Of a stretch of DNA of 39,173 nt, positions 24,120-31,297 are shown piece after piece. The stretch's first letter is position 1. Each line of letters opens with the position of its first letter. The notes under the pieces were generated by a model, which was not told the origin of the DNA, did not search any database, and saw only the letters and a program-made list of their open reading frames with translations. Position numbers and translations under genes: made by a program. This stretch comes from 39-52-133 sp036523795 (GTDB lineage: Bacteria; Pseudomonadota; Gammaproteobacteria; Burkholderiales; Gallionellaceae). The stretch is taken from the NCBI GenBank assembly GCA_036523795.1, contig DATDDN010000098.1, forward strand, positions 1-39,173. The letters run 5' to 3'.

Positions 24120-26597
24120 ATGCCTGCTGACGACACCAAGCCAGTTATTTCGCACCAGCGATCCTGCAACGACGTGCCTTCCATCAAGCTGGCCCTGGCC
24201 GAAGCGCTGACCTACGCGGTGGGCAAGGACAGCCTCACTGCCACGGTGCGCGACTGGTTCAATTCCGCTGCCTATGTGGTGCGCGACCAGATGATCGAGC
24301 GCTGGATGCAGACCATGCGCAGCTACTACGAAGTTGATGCCAAGCGCGTGTATTACTTCTCCATGGAATTCATGATGGGGCGCACGCTGATGAACAGCCT
24401 GCAGAACCTCGAGCTGGACGAGCAGACCCGCACTGCCCTCACCGAACTGGGCGTCGACCTGGAAAAAATCCGCGATATCGAATACGACGCCGCGCTCGGC
24501 AACGGCGGCCTCGGCCGCCTGGCGGCCTGTTTCCTCGACTCCATGGCCACCCTCAACCTGCCCGGCTATGGCTATGGCATCCGCTACGAGTATGGCATGT
24601 TCCTGCAGCGCATCGAGCATGGCAAGCAGGTGGAGCACCCGGACAACTGGCTGCGTTACGGCAACCCGTGGGAGTTTGCACGCCCTGAAGTGCTGCACCT
24701 GGTCAAGTTCAACGGGCGCGTGGTGGAATATGCCGGTACGCACGGCGCGATGCGCCACCACTGGGTGGACTCCGACGACGTGATGGCGATGGCCTACGAC
24801 ACGCCGATTCCCGGCTATGGCACCGAGACGGTGAACAATATGCGCCTGTGGTCGGCCAAGTCCACACGCGACTTCGATCTCGGCTACTTCAACGAAGGCG
24901 ATTACATCCGCGCGGTGGAGGACAAGGACAAATCCGAGAGCCTCTCCAAGGTGCTGTACCCCAACGACAAGACCGTGATGGGGCACGAGTTGCGCCTCAA
25001 GCAACAGTATTTCTTCGTCAGCGCCTCGCTGCAGGATGTGCTGTACCGCTACAACAAGCACCACAGCAACCTGTATGACCTGCCCAACAAGGTGGCCATC
25101 CAGCTCAACGACACACACCCCTCGGTGGCCATCGCCGAGCTGATGCGCGTGCTGATCGACCATCATCATCTGGACTGGGAGCGCGCCTGGGACATCACCG
25201 TGCGCACCTTCGCCTATACCAACCACACCCTGATGCCGGAAGCCCTGGAGACCTGGCCGCTCGCCATGTTCGAGCGCATCCTGCCGCGCCACATGCAGAT
25301 CATCTACGAGATCAACCACCGCTTCCTCACGGACGTGATGCACAGCTATCCCGGCGACACCGACATCCTGCGCCGCATGTCCATCATCGACGAGACCGGC
25401 GGGCGCCGCATCCGCATGGCGCACCTCGCCATCATCGGCAGCCATCGCGTCAATGGCGTGTCGCAGATCCACACCGACCTGATGAAACAGACCATCTTTG
25501 CCGATTTCGACCGCTTCTTCCCCGGCCGCATCGTCAACGTCACCAACGGCATCACCCAGCGGCGCTGGCTGGACCAGGCCAACCCCGAGCTGAGCGCGCT
25601 GATCACCTCGCGCATCGGCAAGGGCTGGCTGACCGATCTTGCCCAGCTCAGGCAGCTGGCTGCCCTGGCGGACGACGCCGCATTCCAGCAGCAGTTCGCC
25701 GCAGCCAAGCGCACCAACAAGGAATACTTTGCCGCCCAGCTCAGGCACAAGCTCAAGATCGAGGTGAATGTCGATACGCTGTTCGACGTGCAGATCAAGC
25801 GCATCCACGAATACAAGCGCCAGCTGCTCAACCTGCTGCATGTGGTGACCCTGTACAACCGCATCCGCAGCGGCGCCGACGTGGTGCCGCGCACCGTGTT
25901 TTTCGGCGGCAAGGCGGCTCCCGGCTATATCATGGCCAAGCTCATCATCCGCCTGATCAACGACGTGGCCGACATCGTCAACAACGACCCGCAGATAGGC
26001 GGCCGCCTGAAAGTGGTGTTCGTGCAGAACTACGACGTTTCCACCGCCGAGGACATGATCCCGGCAGCCGACCTGTCCGAACAGATTTCTACCGCAGGCA
26101 CCGAGGCCTCAGGCACCGGCAACATGAAGCTGGCCCTGAATGGCGCGCTCACCATCGGCACGCTGGATGGCGCCAATATCGAGATCATGAATGAGGTAGG
26201 GCGGGAGAACATCTTCATCTTCGGCCTCACCGCAGCCGAAGCCGCCGAGGTGCAGAACAAGGGCTATCGCCCGATGGATTACTACAACGCCAACGCCGAA
26301 CTGCGCGGCGTGCTCGACATGATCGCCAACGGTTTTTTCTCGCCGGACGAGACCGAGCGCTACCGCCCCGTGGTGGACATGCTGTTGCAGCCCGGCGAAC
26401 GCTACCTGGTGCTGGCCGACTACGCCGCCTACGTGGCCTGCCAGGCCGAGGTGGAAAATCTTTACCGTACTCCGGAGAAATGGCTCAGGAAGGCCATACT
26501 CAACGTGGCCAGCATGGGGCAGTTCTCCAGTGACCGTACCATCCGGCAGTATGCGGACGAGATCTGGGGGGCGAAGGCGGTGAAGCCGGTAGGGTAG
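24120..26597 (+). CDS. glgP: Glycogen/maltodextrin phosphorylase (GT35)
   Basis: 825 residues from the ATG at 24120. GAAAGG lies nine bases upstream; a GTG at 24114 is too close to it. The enzyme uses phosphate to release glucose-1-phosphate from alpha-1,4 glucans with pyridoxal phosphate as cofactor. The family blocks are RVYYFSMEFMMGRTL, YDAALGNGGLGRLAACFLD, QLNDTHPSVAIAELMR and NVTNGITQRRWL. The PLP lysine lies in EASGTGNMKLALNGALTIG, followed by TLDGANIEI. Its length and N-terminus are of the usual proteobacterial form. No allosteric N-terminal serine segment of the animal type is present. It is convergent with the cytochrome-porin gene, with only 51 bases between. Confidence 0.96.
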   Translation: MPADDTKPVISHQRSCNDVPSIKLALAEALTYAVGKDSLTATVRDWFNSAAYVVRDQMIERWMQTMRSYYEVDAKRVYYFSMEFMMGRTLMNSLQNLELDEQTRTALTELGVDLEKIRDIEYDAALGNGGLGRLAACFLDSMATLNLPGYGYGIRYEYGMFLQRIEHGKQVEHPDNWLRYGNPWEFARPEVLHLVKFNGRVVEYAGTHGAMRHHWVDSDDVMAMAYDTPIPGYGTETVNNMRLWSAKSTRDFDLGYFNEGDYIRAVEDKDKSESLSKVLYPNDKTVMGHELRLKQQYFFVSASLQDVLYRYNKHHSNLYDLPNKVAIQLNDTHPSVAIAELMRVLIDHHHLDWERAWDITVRTFAYTNHTLMPEALETWPLAMFERILPRHMQIIYEINHRFLTDVMHSYPGDTDILRRMSIIDETGGRRIRMAHLAIIGSHRVNGVSQIHTDLMKQTIFADFDRFFPGRIVNVTNGITQRRWLDQANPELSALITSRIGKGWLTDLAQLRQLAALADDAAFQQQFAAAKRTNKEYFAAQLRHKLKIEVNVDTLFDVQIKRIHEYKRQLLNLLHVVTLYNRIRSGADVVPRTVFFGGKAAPGYIMAKLIIRLINDVADIVNNDPQIGGRLKVVFVQNYDVSTAEDMIPAADLSEQISTAGTEASGTGNMKLALNGALTIGTLDGANIEIMNEVGRENIFIFGLTAAEAAEVQNKGYRPMDYYNANAELRGVLDMIANGFFSPDETERYRPVVDMLLQPGERYLVLADYAAYVACQAEVENLYRTPEKWLRKAILNVASMGQFSSDRTIRQYADEIWGAKAVKPVG

Positions 26598-26648
26598 GGC
26601 GGCTTAGCGCGTCGCGGGGACGTTGTTTGGCTGTTGCGTCCTTCACAA

Positions 26649-27956
26649 TCAGAACGCGGCATCGAATCCCAGCAGAACATAGCGCTCATTGGTGGGATGG
26701 CCGACGAAGTTATTGGGATCGGTCTTCTGCAGGTCTGCGTTGAGCTCGATGATGCCCTTGGCATTGCGCGCGAAGTAGTATGAGGCGGTGAAGGTCAGGG
26801 TCTTCATGTTGATCCCTTCGTAAATGGTGCCGCTGTTGTTGAAATCTCCGGCGTCTCCATAGTTGTAGAGCAGAGAATAGCTCCAGCGCGGGCTGTAGAT
26901 GTAGTCGATACCGGCAAACCCGCCAAACCAGTTGTAGTCACGGGTTGGGTCGCTGTCGAAAAAGCTGGACCAGCGCGCCCACAAGCCCTGTGCATACCAA
27001 TACACGTCGCCCGCCACCGTTCCGGAAAAATCGACACCGGTGATCCGCTTTTCCACCTGGCGCGTGCCTGCAAGGGTACCGAGGGGCTGGGCAATGTTGT
27101 CGACGCTGTTCTGCTTGCCCACCAGGCCGAACAGGCCTGCATTCACTGGTCCGATTTCCGCGCCGAGACGGCCGAACACATCCTTGCTGTTGTTGCTGTC
27201 AAACATCCGGTCCGGGCGTTTGTAGCCGGGGCTGTTGAGGCTGGCGCTGGCGTTCACCCCGTTGCCGTTGACTGCACCAACCGAGACTTTCAGCGGGCCG
27301 AAGCCGCGGTCCAGGATGACGCCGCGCTCGTAGGTGATGGCCGCGAAGCGATAGGCCATGAAGTCCTGGAAGGGCAGGCGCGTCTCGCGCGGGAACATGA
27401 GGTCGGATATCTGGAACTGGCCGAGCATCGTGCCGACACCAGTGCCGAATGCATCGTCATGACGGAACCACGCATCTTCGATGGCGGTGGTGCCGTTCTG
27501 TCCCTTCTCGGCAAAAATGCCATAAAAATAGTAAGTGATGTGGTCGGAGACGGGCGCACTGGACAGCAGCTTGATCAGGTAAGGAGCCTGGAAGTCCAGA
27601 CTGGAGCTGTCGTTATCTGTGAAGCCGGTATAGGTGTCGTTGACCTCGCGGGCTTCATGCTGCTGCACATAGGCCTGTGCGCGGATTGCCAGCTGCGGCG
27701 TCTTGGGAAGCACCAGCATGTCGTCGCCGGTATCGATGCCTATCTTCTCCTTCCAGTTGGGGAGGCGATAGTTGTTGTCGCGAAACTTGATGCCGAAATC
27801 GTTGAGACGCGGGTAGGCGGCGTGGCACACCGCGCAGCTGATCTCGTATTGACGGGCGAAGACAGGCATCGCCTGGGATGTATCCGTCCAGACGATGACG
27901 GAGAGGAGCAGGGCGAGCACTGCATGACGTTTCAGGCGGACAAGGAGATGCACCAT
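26649..27956 (-). CDS. Outer-membrane monoheme cytochrome-porin fusion (Cyc2-like architecture)
   Basis: 435 residues. A signal peptide (hydrophobic core AVLALLLSVIVW, cleavage near SQA-MP at about 29) is followed by one heme c site, C41-A-V-C-H45, in ARQYEISCAVCHAAYPRLND. No other CxxCH exists. From about residue 70 the protein is rich in alternating aromatic strands (HITYYFYGIFA, RWSYSLLYNYGDAG, LTFTASYYFARN). It ends in phenylalanine after YVLLGFDAA, the beta-barrel assembly signal of outer-membrane proteins. This is the architecture of Cyc2-type fused cytochrome-porins, which in iron oxidisers pass electrons across the outer membrane. Homologous one-heme porins of unknown function also exist, so an iron-oxidation role is inference. 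GAGAGGA precedes the ATG. Confidence 0.68.
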   Translation of the reverse strand: MVHLLVRLKRHAVLALLLSVIVWTDTSQAMPVFARQYEISCAVCHAAYPRLNDFGIKFRDNNYRLPNWKEKIGIDTGDDMLVLPKTPQLAIRAQAYVQQHEAREVNDTYTGFTDNDSSSLDFQAPYLIKLLSSAPVSDHITYYFYGIFAEKGQNGTTAIEDAWFRHDDAFGTGVGTMLGQFQISDLMFPRETRLPFQDFMAYRFAAITYERGVILDRGFGPLKVSVGAVNGNGVNASASLNSPGYKRPDRMFDSNNSKDVFGRLGAEIGPVNAGLFGLVGKQNSVDNIAQPLGTLAGTRQVEKRITGVDFSGTVAGDVYWYAQGLWARWSSFFDSDPTRDYNWFGGFAGIDYIYSPRWSYSLLYNYGDAGDFNNSGTIYEGINMKTLTFTASYYFARNAKGIIELNADLQKTDPNNFVGHPTNERYVLLGFDAAF

Positions 27957-28433
27957 GCGGATATCCTCTCTCAGTGTCTTGTGCGGTTGCGCCTCATCAG
28001 ATGTTCACCGCGGGACGCGAATCACAATACGCAGCGACGCTGAACTGCATCGAGATCCACTTTTCCGGCTTGCCGGCGCCAGACTGAAAATAGCACGATG
28101 GGTGCGGACTGATGATGGGTGATACACCTTATTTTCTGCTACGCAGTGCTGCCATAAAAAGGTGGTGGTTGAATCGTGAGCCGCCGCTGTGCGCTTATCT
28201 ACGGCTCAAGGCGGCGAGGGGGGAGTGTCGGGCTGTGTAGTGCGCTACGGGGGCATGGCAAATTTACTCGTACTGAAATAGCCATCAGTGATACCTGTCC
28301 AGGCTGTCGTTGTCAGGCAGTGCCTTGATGAGCTTGGGGCGTCTCTAGCGTGCCCATTCCGGCCATTGGCAATGTAGGGAAGCAGACTCCGGCTTGCACT
28401 ATCCTTTGCCTACTACTCGTCCCCAAAGTGCTG
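27957..28433. other. Gene-poor stretch upstream of the cytochrome-porin gene
   Basis: 477 bp between two minus-strand genes. The part next to 27956 must hold the cytochrome-porin promoter, but no convincing -35/-10 pair stands out on the minus strand. I see no intact gene, RNA gene or strong repeat here. Confidence 0.4.
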
Positions 28434-28769
28434 TCAGGACAAATATCGCCTCCCGAAAAAGACGCAGACATCCCAGACTATGGCGGACGAAGCAATGCCG
28501 TACCACGACGCATAGGCCAGGAAATTAAGCGTTTTCACTAACCAGTGGTGGCTGTTATCGTCCCCACCCAACCGCCACTTAATCACGAGTGCCGCAAGCA
28601 CGTATATGGCAAACAGCGCGAGAATTCCTTTGAATAGCTGGGCCAGATTAATCGTGTCGTCCCCTACCTCAACAACCCACCATACGGTGCCAGTCAGGAA
28701 CCCAACCATGATCGCGAACCAAGTCTTGTCAGTGGGCAGTGCGGCAAGTTTCTGCGGGAGAATTTGCAT
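28434..28769 (-). CDS. Small integral membrane protein, unknown function
   Basis: 111 residues with three hydrophobic helices: FAIMVGFLTGTVWWVVEV, AQLFKGILALFAIYVLAALVI (split as LFKGILALFAIYVLAALVI) and FLAYASWYGIASSAIVWDV. A Shine-Dalgarno AGGACGG lies just before the ATG at 28767-28769, which supports the start. No family is recognised. It lies at the edge of the lower-GC island and has no operon partner on its strand: the neighbouring recombinase remnant reads the other way, starting 247 bp away. Confidence 0.6.
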   Translation of the reverse strand: MQILPQKLAALPTDKTWFAIMVGFLTGTVWWVVEVGDDTINLAQLFKGILALFAIYVLAALVIKWRLGGDDNSHHWLVKTLNFLAYASWYGIASSAIVWDVCVFFGRRYLS

Positions 28770-29016
28770 AATCCGTCCTGCTCTCTACTTACTTTATACC
28801 CACCTTCGCCCGCAAAGAGACTCTTGGCTTGTGAACCGTCTAGTTTCTCGTAGACGTGGAGGCTGGCATGGAATGTCGACTTATGGGACGCACCTGCCTG
28901 TTTCAGCACGCGAGAATACGCGTCTTTTGTGACTGCTGTAATCCCCTTATTAGACGTTTCAAAGTGTACACCACAGGCGCACAGTGATTGGTCCTTTTAC
29001 AAAAAAGGAGATGATC

Positions 29017-29614
29017 ATGGAAACCAAACATGTATACCAACCGCATAGCCCGTGGAACAAGGGCAACCCAGTGGCCAGAAGGCTCCACTCAAACTGAAGG
29101 AGATATGGGCCATACGCATCCACCTGCAAATGTCCACCCCCTGGCCATCGACAGCAAACTACGCGGCTGCGACTTGGTCCGGCTTCATGTCAACGACGTG
29201 AGCCACGGCAGCACTGTCTCTTCCCGGGCCATCATCGTGCAGCGCAAGACACAACAGCCGGTGCAGTTCGAGATCACGGCGCAAACTCGGGATGCGTTGG
29301 AGAGCTGGATCGGGCGGGCACACCTGCAAGCCGGCGACTTTCTGTTTCCCAGCCGGGTCAGGCATGGCTCGCATCTGTCTACCAGGCGGTACGCACGCAT
29401 CGTGCATAAGTGGGTCACCGATATTGGTCTTGAGTCCGGGAAGTATGGGACACATACCATGCGACGCACCAAGGCATCATTGATCTACCGCCGCACCAAG
29501 AACCTGAGGGCGGTTCAATTGCTGCTGGGGCACACCAGGCTCGAAAGTACCGTTCGCTATCTCGGCATCGAGGTAGATGACGCGCTTGAAATCGCAGAGC
29601 AGACAGAGGTGTGA
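29017..29614 (+). pseudogene. Tyrosine recombinase (phage-integrase family), frameshifted and internally deleted
   Basis: A gene starts at the ATG at 29017 with a good AGGAG and reads METKHVYQPHSPWNKGNPVA. It then leaves frame near 29074. The next frame carries the expected continuation QKAPLKLKEIWAIRIHLQ (29076-29132). A second break near 29137 joins to the third frame, which reads LAIDSKLRGCDLVRLHVNDV to the stop at 29614. About 11 residues normally between the blocks are missing. The C-terminal part keeps the catalytic features: Arg in KLRGCDLV, HTMRRTKASLIYRR (HxxR), LLGHTRLESTV and the tyrosine in VRYLGIE. The intact relatives, recalled from family knowledge, are about 205-residue recombinases without the SAM-like domain. 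The product is probably inactive unless expressed from the ATG at 29105. Confidence 0.75.
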
Positions 29615-29621
29615 TGTAACC

Positions 29622-29649
29622 ATCTGCAGCCGGGCAACCGGCTGCAGAT
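29622..29649 (+). repeat. Perfect 12-bp hairpin with GCAA tetraloop
   Basis: ATCTGCAGCCGG-GCAA-CCGGCTGCAGAT begins eight bases after the recombinase stop. The GNRA-type loop would make the RNA stem very stable. No T run follows directly, so it may be a 3'-end stabiliser, a REP-like palindrome or a recombination-associated site rather than a simple terminator. Confidence 0.55.
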
Positions 29650-29754
29650 TGAATTGCAGGATTACGGACAGTTACATATGGCTGGTCGCAAACACGAAGC
29701 GGTCGTAGAATGGGCCGCTATACGAAGGGCCGGAGCGGCTGTTCCGTCCCAGTT

Positions 29755-29780
29755 GCTGACGCTTTTGAGCGTCAGCTTTT
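29755..29780 (+). terminator. Rho-independent terminator-like hairpin
   Basis: GCTGACGCT-TTTG-AGCGTCAGC, nine perfect base pairs, followed by TTTT (29777-29780). It could end transcription from the recombinase side before the cassette genes. Confidence 0.5.
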
Positions 29781-29887
29781 CGGCAGGATGAATTGAGGCG
29801 CGTACAGGCACAGTCCAAGTAATTAATTTTCTGCTGTCCATATTATTGATGCATATGCGGACACAACAAACAGTGGGAACTTCCCTG

Positions 29888-29969
29888 AATCAACCAGTTA
29901 TTGGAAATTCTAGTGCTCCCCAAATTTTAATAATACGGACCCCCGGGGTCCGTCTAATAACTGTTAGGC
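29888..29969 (+). repeat. attC-like site preceding the first gene cassette
   Basis: The right end GTTAGGC (29963-29969) matches the integron core GTTRRRY exactly, and the left end AATCAAC (29888-29894) matches RYYYAAC at six of seven positions. AGTTATT (29896-29902) pairs with AATAACT (29956-29962) next to the cores. Inside lies a perfect dyad, ACGGACCCC/GGGGTCCGT (29935-29953). The gene begins six bases after the right core. Confidence 0.5.
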
Positions 29970-29975
29970 CGCCAA

Positions 29976-30428
29976 ATGAACGTTCGTTTCCTATTATTCA
30001 CCGCCTTAGTCTCGTTGTTGGAAGGTTGCGCCTCCACAACGGTGCCTGCATCGCAACGTGCTTCTGACGAATGCGTATTGGTCTACGGTGCAACGAAAGT
30101 ACAGGAATTGCTTGCGGCCGGCGTTGGGCCAACGCTCGTCTACGTCAGGGCAGACTGGGCTGCTGCTGGTGTTTTCAAAAACGATACCTATGTTCCATCT
30201 CCACAGTTCCTAAAAACCATTGAAGGGACCCAATGCATCGTCGGTGACGTTACAGGGTCTGGCAGCAACGAGTTGATTAAGTATTTTCAGTCTGACGGTA
30301 TACCGTTCTTTGTTCTTCTGAATTCTGACGGTTCAAAAGTCGCAATCCTTCCTTGGGGAAGAGACTTCGATGAGTTTCGGTCTTGGTTCGCGTCAGCAAA
30401 ACTATTGTTGCCAGGAACTGTGAAATGA
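29976..30428 (+). CDS. Thioredoxin-fold lipoprotein lacking the CxxC active site (cassette gene)
   Basis: 150 residues. A short signal sequence ends in the lipobox-like LLEGC, with the lipid-accepting cysteine at residue 18, so the protein is probably tethered to a membrane. The rest resembles the C-terminal thioredoxin domain of DsbD: LVYVRADWAAAGVFKNDTY aligns with the DsbD pattern ADWCxxCK, but both cysteines are replaced. CIVGDVTGSGSNELIKYFQ, then GIPFFVLLNSDGSKVAIL includes the cis-proline block (GIPF) of the fold. Without the redox pair it cannot exchange disulfides in the usual way. It is flanked by an attC-like site upstream and a good attC 7 bases after its stop, so it is carried as an integron-type cassette. 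Function unknown. Confidence 0.65.
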   Translation: MNVRFLLFTALVSLLEGCASTTVPASQRASDECVLVYGATKVQELLAAGVGPTLVYVRADWAAAGVFKNDTYVPSPQFLKTIEGTQCIVGDVTGSGSNELIKYFQSDGIPFFVLLNSDGSKVAILPWGRDFDEFRSWFASAKLLLPGTVK

Positions 30429-30434
30429 TCTGCG

Positions 30435-30501
30435 GCCTAACTTCTCATTCCACCCGACCTACGCGAAAAGCCGCGCAGGCCGGTGAATTCAGACGTTAGG
30501 G
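30435..30501 (+). repeat. Integron attC recombination site (59-base element)
   Basis: 67 bp. It starts GCCTAAC (30435-30441, exact RYYYAAC) and ends GTTAGGG (30495-30501). The halves are imperfectly complementary in the expected way: CCTAACTTCTCATTCCACC pairs with GGTGAATTCAGACGTTAGG. The inner arms GACCTACGCG and CGCGCAGGCC flank a short AAAAGC loop. One cassette stop lies just before it and the next cassette start five bases after it, the standard cassette layout. Confidence 0.85.
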
Positions 30502-30505
30502 ACTT

Positions 30506-30865
30506 ATGACTGTGACCCTTCTTGATGCAATGACTATGCGAGATGGTGGAACGACATTCGTTGTCGCTGAAAAGCCAGAAGTTGGTCAAGTCACCTACAC
30601 CTTTGATTACTCCTTACCTTGGGACGGTCGTGCAAGATACATCACCGAGCACATCGCAGACGGCTCATCGAAAATATTACCAATCAACGGACCGCAGGAG
30701 CTTGCTGCGTGCCAACTCGTAAGGGCGCTGCTCGTTGCCAAGTTTGGGGAGTCGTTGGTTGAGAGCTTCGCAAAGGGCGAGGCCAATAATCCAGGAACCG
30801 AAAAATGGTTTTATGCATTCAATTTTCTCCGGCACGCAGTGAAGGAGCAAAAAATCCATGTTTAG
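30506..30865 (+). CDS. Cassette-borne protein of unknown function
   Basis: 119 residues, starting five bases after the attC core without a Shine-Dalgarno of its own, as is usual for cassette genes. The sequence opens MTVTLLDAMTMRDGGTTF and has a strand-rich first half (VGQVTYTFDYSLPWDGRARY). The helical second half is ELAACQLVRALLVAKFGE, then WFYAFNFLRHAVKEQ. No signal peptide or catalytic motif is seen. I do not recognise a family. I could not find a second clear attC after its stop, so this is either the last, decayed cassette of the array or one truncated by later insertion. Confidence 0.6.
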   Translation: MTVTLLDAMTMRDGGTTFVVAEKPEVGQVTYTFDYSLPWDGRARYITEHIADGSSKILPINGPQELAACQLVRALLVAKFGESLVESFAKGEANNPGTEKWFYAFNFLRHAVKEQKIHV

Positions 30866-31260
30866 TTATTACAGCCGAACACAACCAGCCCCTAATTCCA
30901 CGTTCCATGTCCGGTTTCGGGAAATGAATTTACGATTTGTAATGTCAGAAACGGGCACAACTCGGAAGTTCACTGCCGTTTCTGAGTGACCGTTGTCTTG
31001 CACATAGCAGTCATCCCCGGTGACCACCAACGCAGTCCGTAATGACCGAACAACCGCCATCAACATTCCAGAAAATACTCCTTAATCGGAAAGTTCTCTT
31101 GTTCGGCCAAACATCCTACCGATGTTCTCGCGATGATCACAGCCTTCCCTTCCACTAGAGCATAATTCGGGCAAACACACCTCAAGTGCTGCCATACAAT
31201 TACGTCCTTATCCACATATGCAGGTATGATCGTCCCATTTTCGTTACAAAGGGTATATGT
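30866..31260. other. Low-GC intergenic stretch between the last cassette and the DUF445 gene
   Basis: 395 bp without a convincing gene. It contains a 10-bp perfect inverted repeat (annotated separately) and, at its end, the AAAGGG ribosome-binding site of the original DUF445 start. Open minus-strand frames of 65 and 93 codons exist but have no family features; the longer one overlaps the DUF445 start. Confidence 0.4.
30945..30985. repeat. Inverted repeat with 10-bp perfect arms
   Basis: TCAGAAACGG (30945-30954) and CCGTTTCTGA (30976-30985) are exact inverse complements separated by 21 bases. It may be a remnant of a recombination site after the second cassette or a hairpin in its 3' transcript. 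No integron core sequences flank it. Confidence 0.5.
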
Positions 31261-31297
31261 GTGAATAAAGAGCTTGAATTGTTTAGGATGAAGATGA

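Larger units (their letters stand above)
29615..29887. other. Intergenic stretch rich in hairpins after the recombinase remnant
   Basis: No gene is evident. The segment holds two perfect hairpins annotated separately (29622-29649 and 29755-29776) and, between them, a stretch with GGGCCGCTATACGAAGGGCC-like dyads that may be an old repeat element. Confidence 0.45.

Noticed and set aside
24096..25841. Long open frame of 581 codons on the minus strand opposite glgP
   Set aside because: It is the antisense shadow of a GC-rich gene with a complete, fully conserved glycogen phosphorylase on the plus strand; the translated sequence has no family features and is rich in His, Val and Gln as such shadows are.
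29888..30865. Tested as a CRISPR array because of repeated palindromes
   Set aside because: There are no direct repeats with regular spacing. The palindromes are better explained as attC-type sites around cassettes.
30869..31066. Possible 65-residue minus-strand gene
   Set aside because: No ribosome-binding site, no family features; length within chance expectation for this low-GC stretch.
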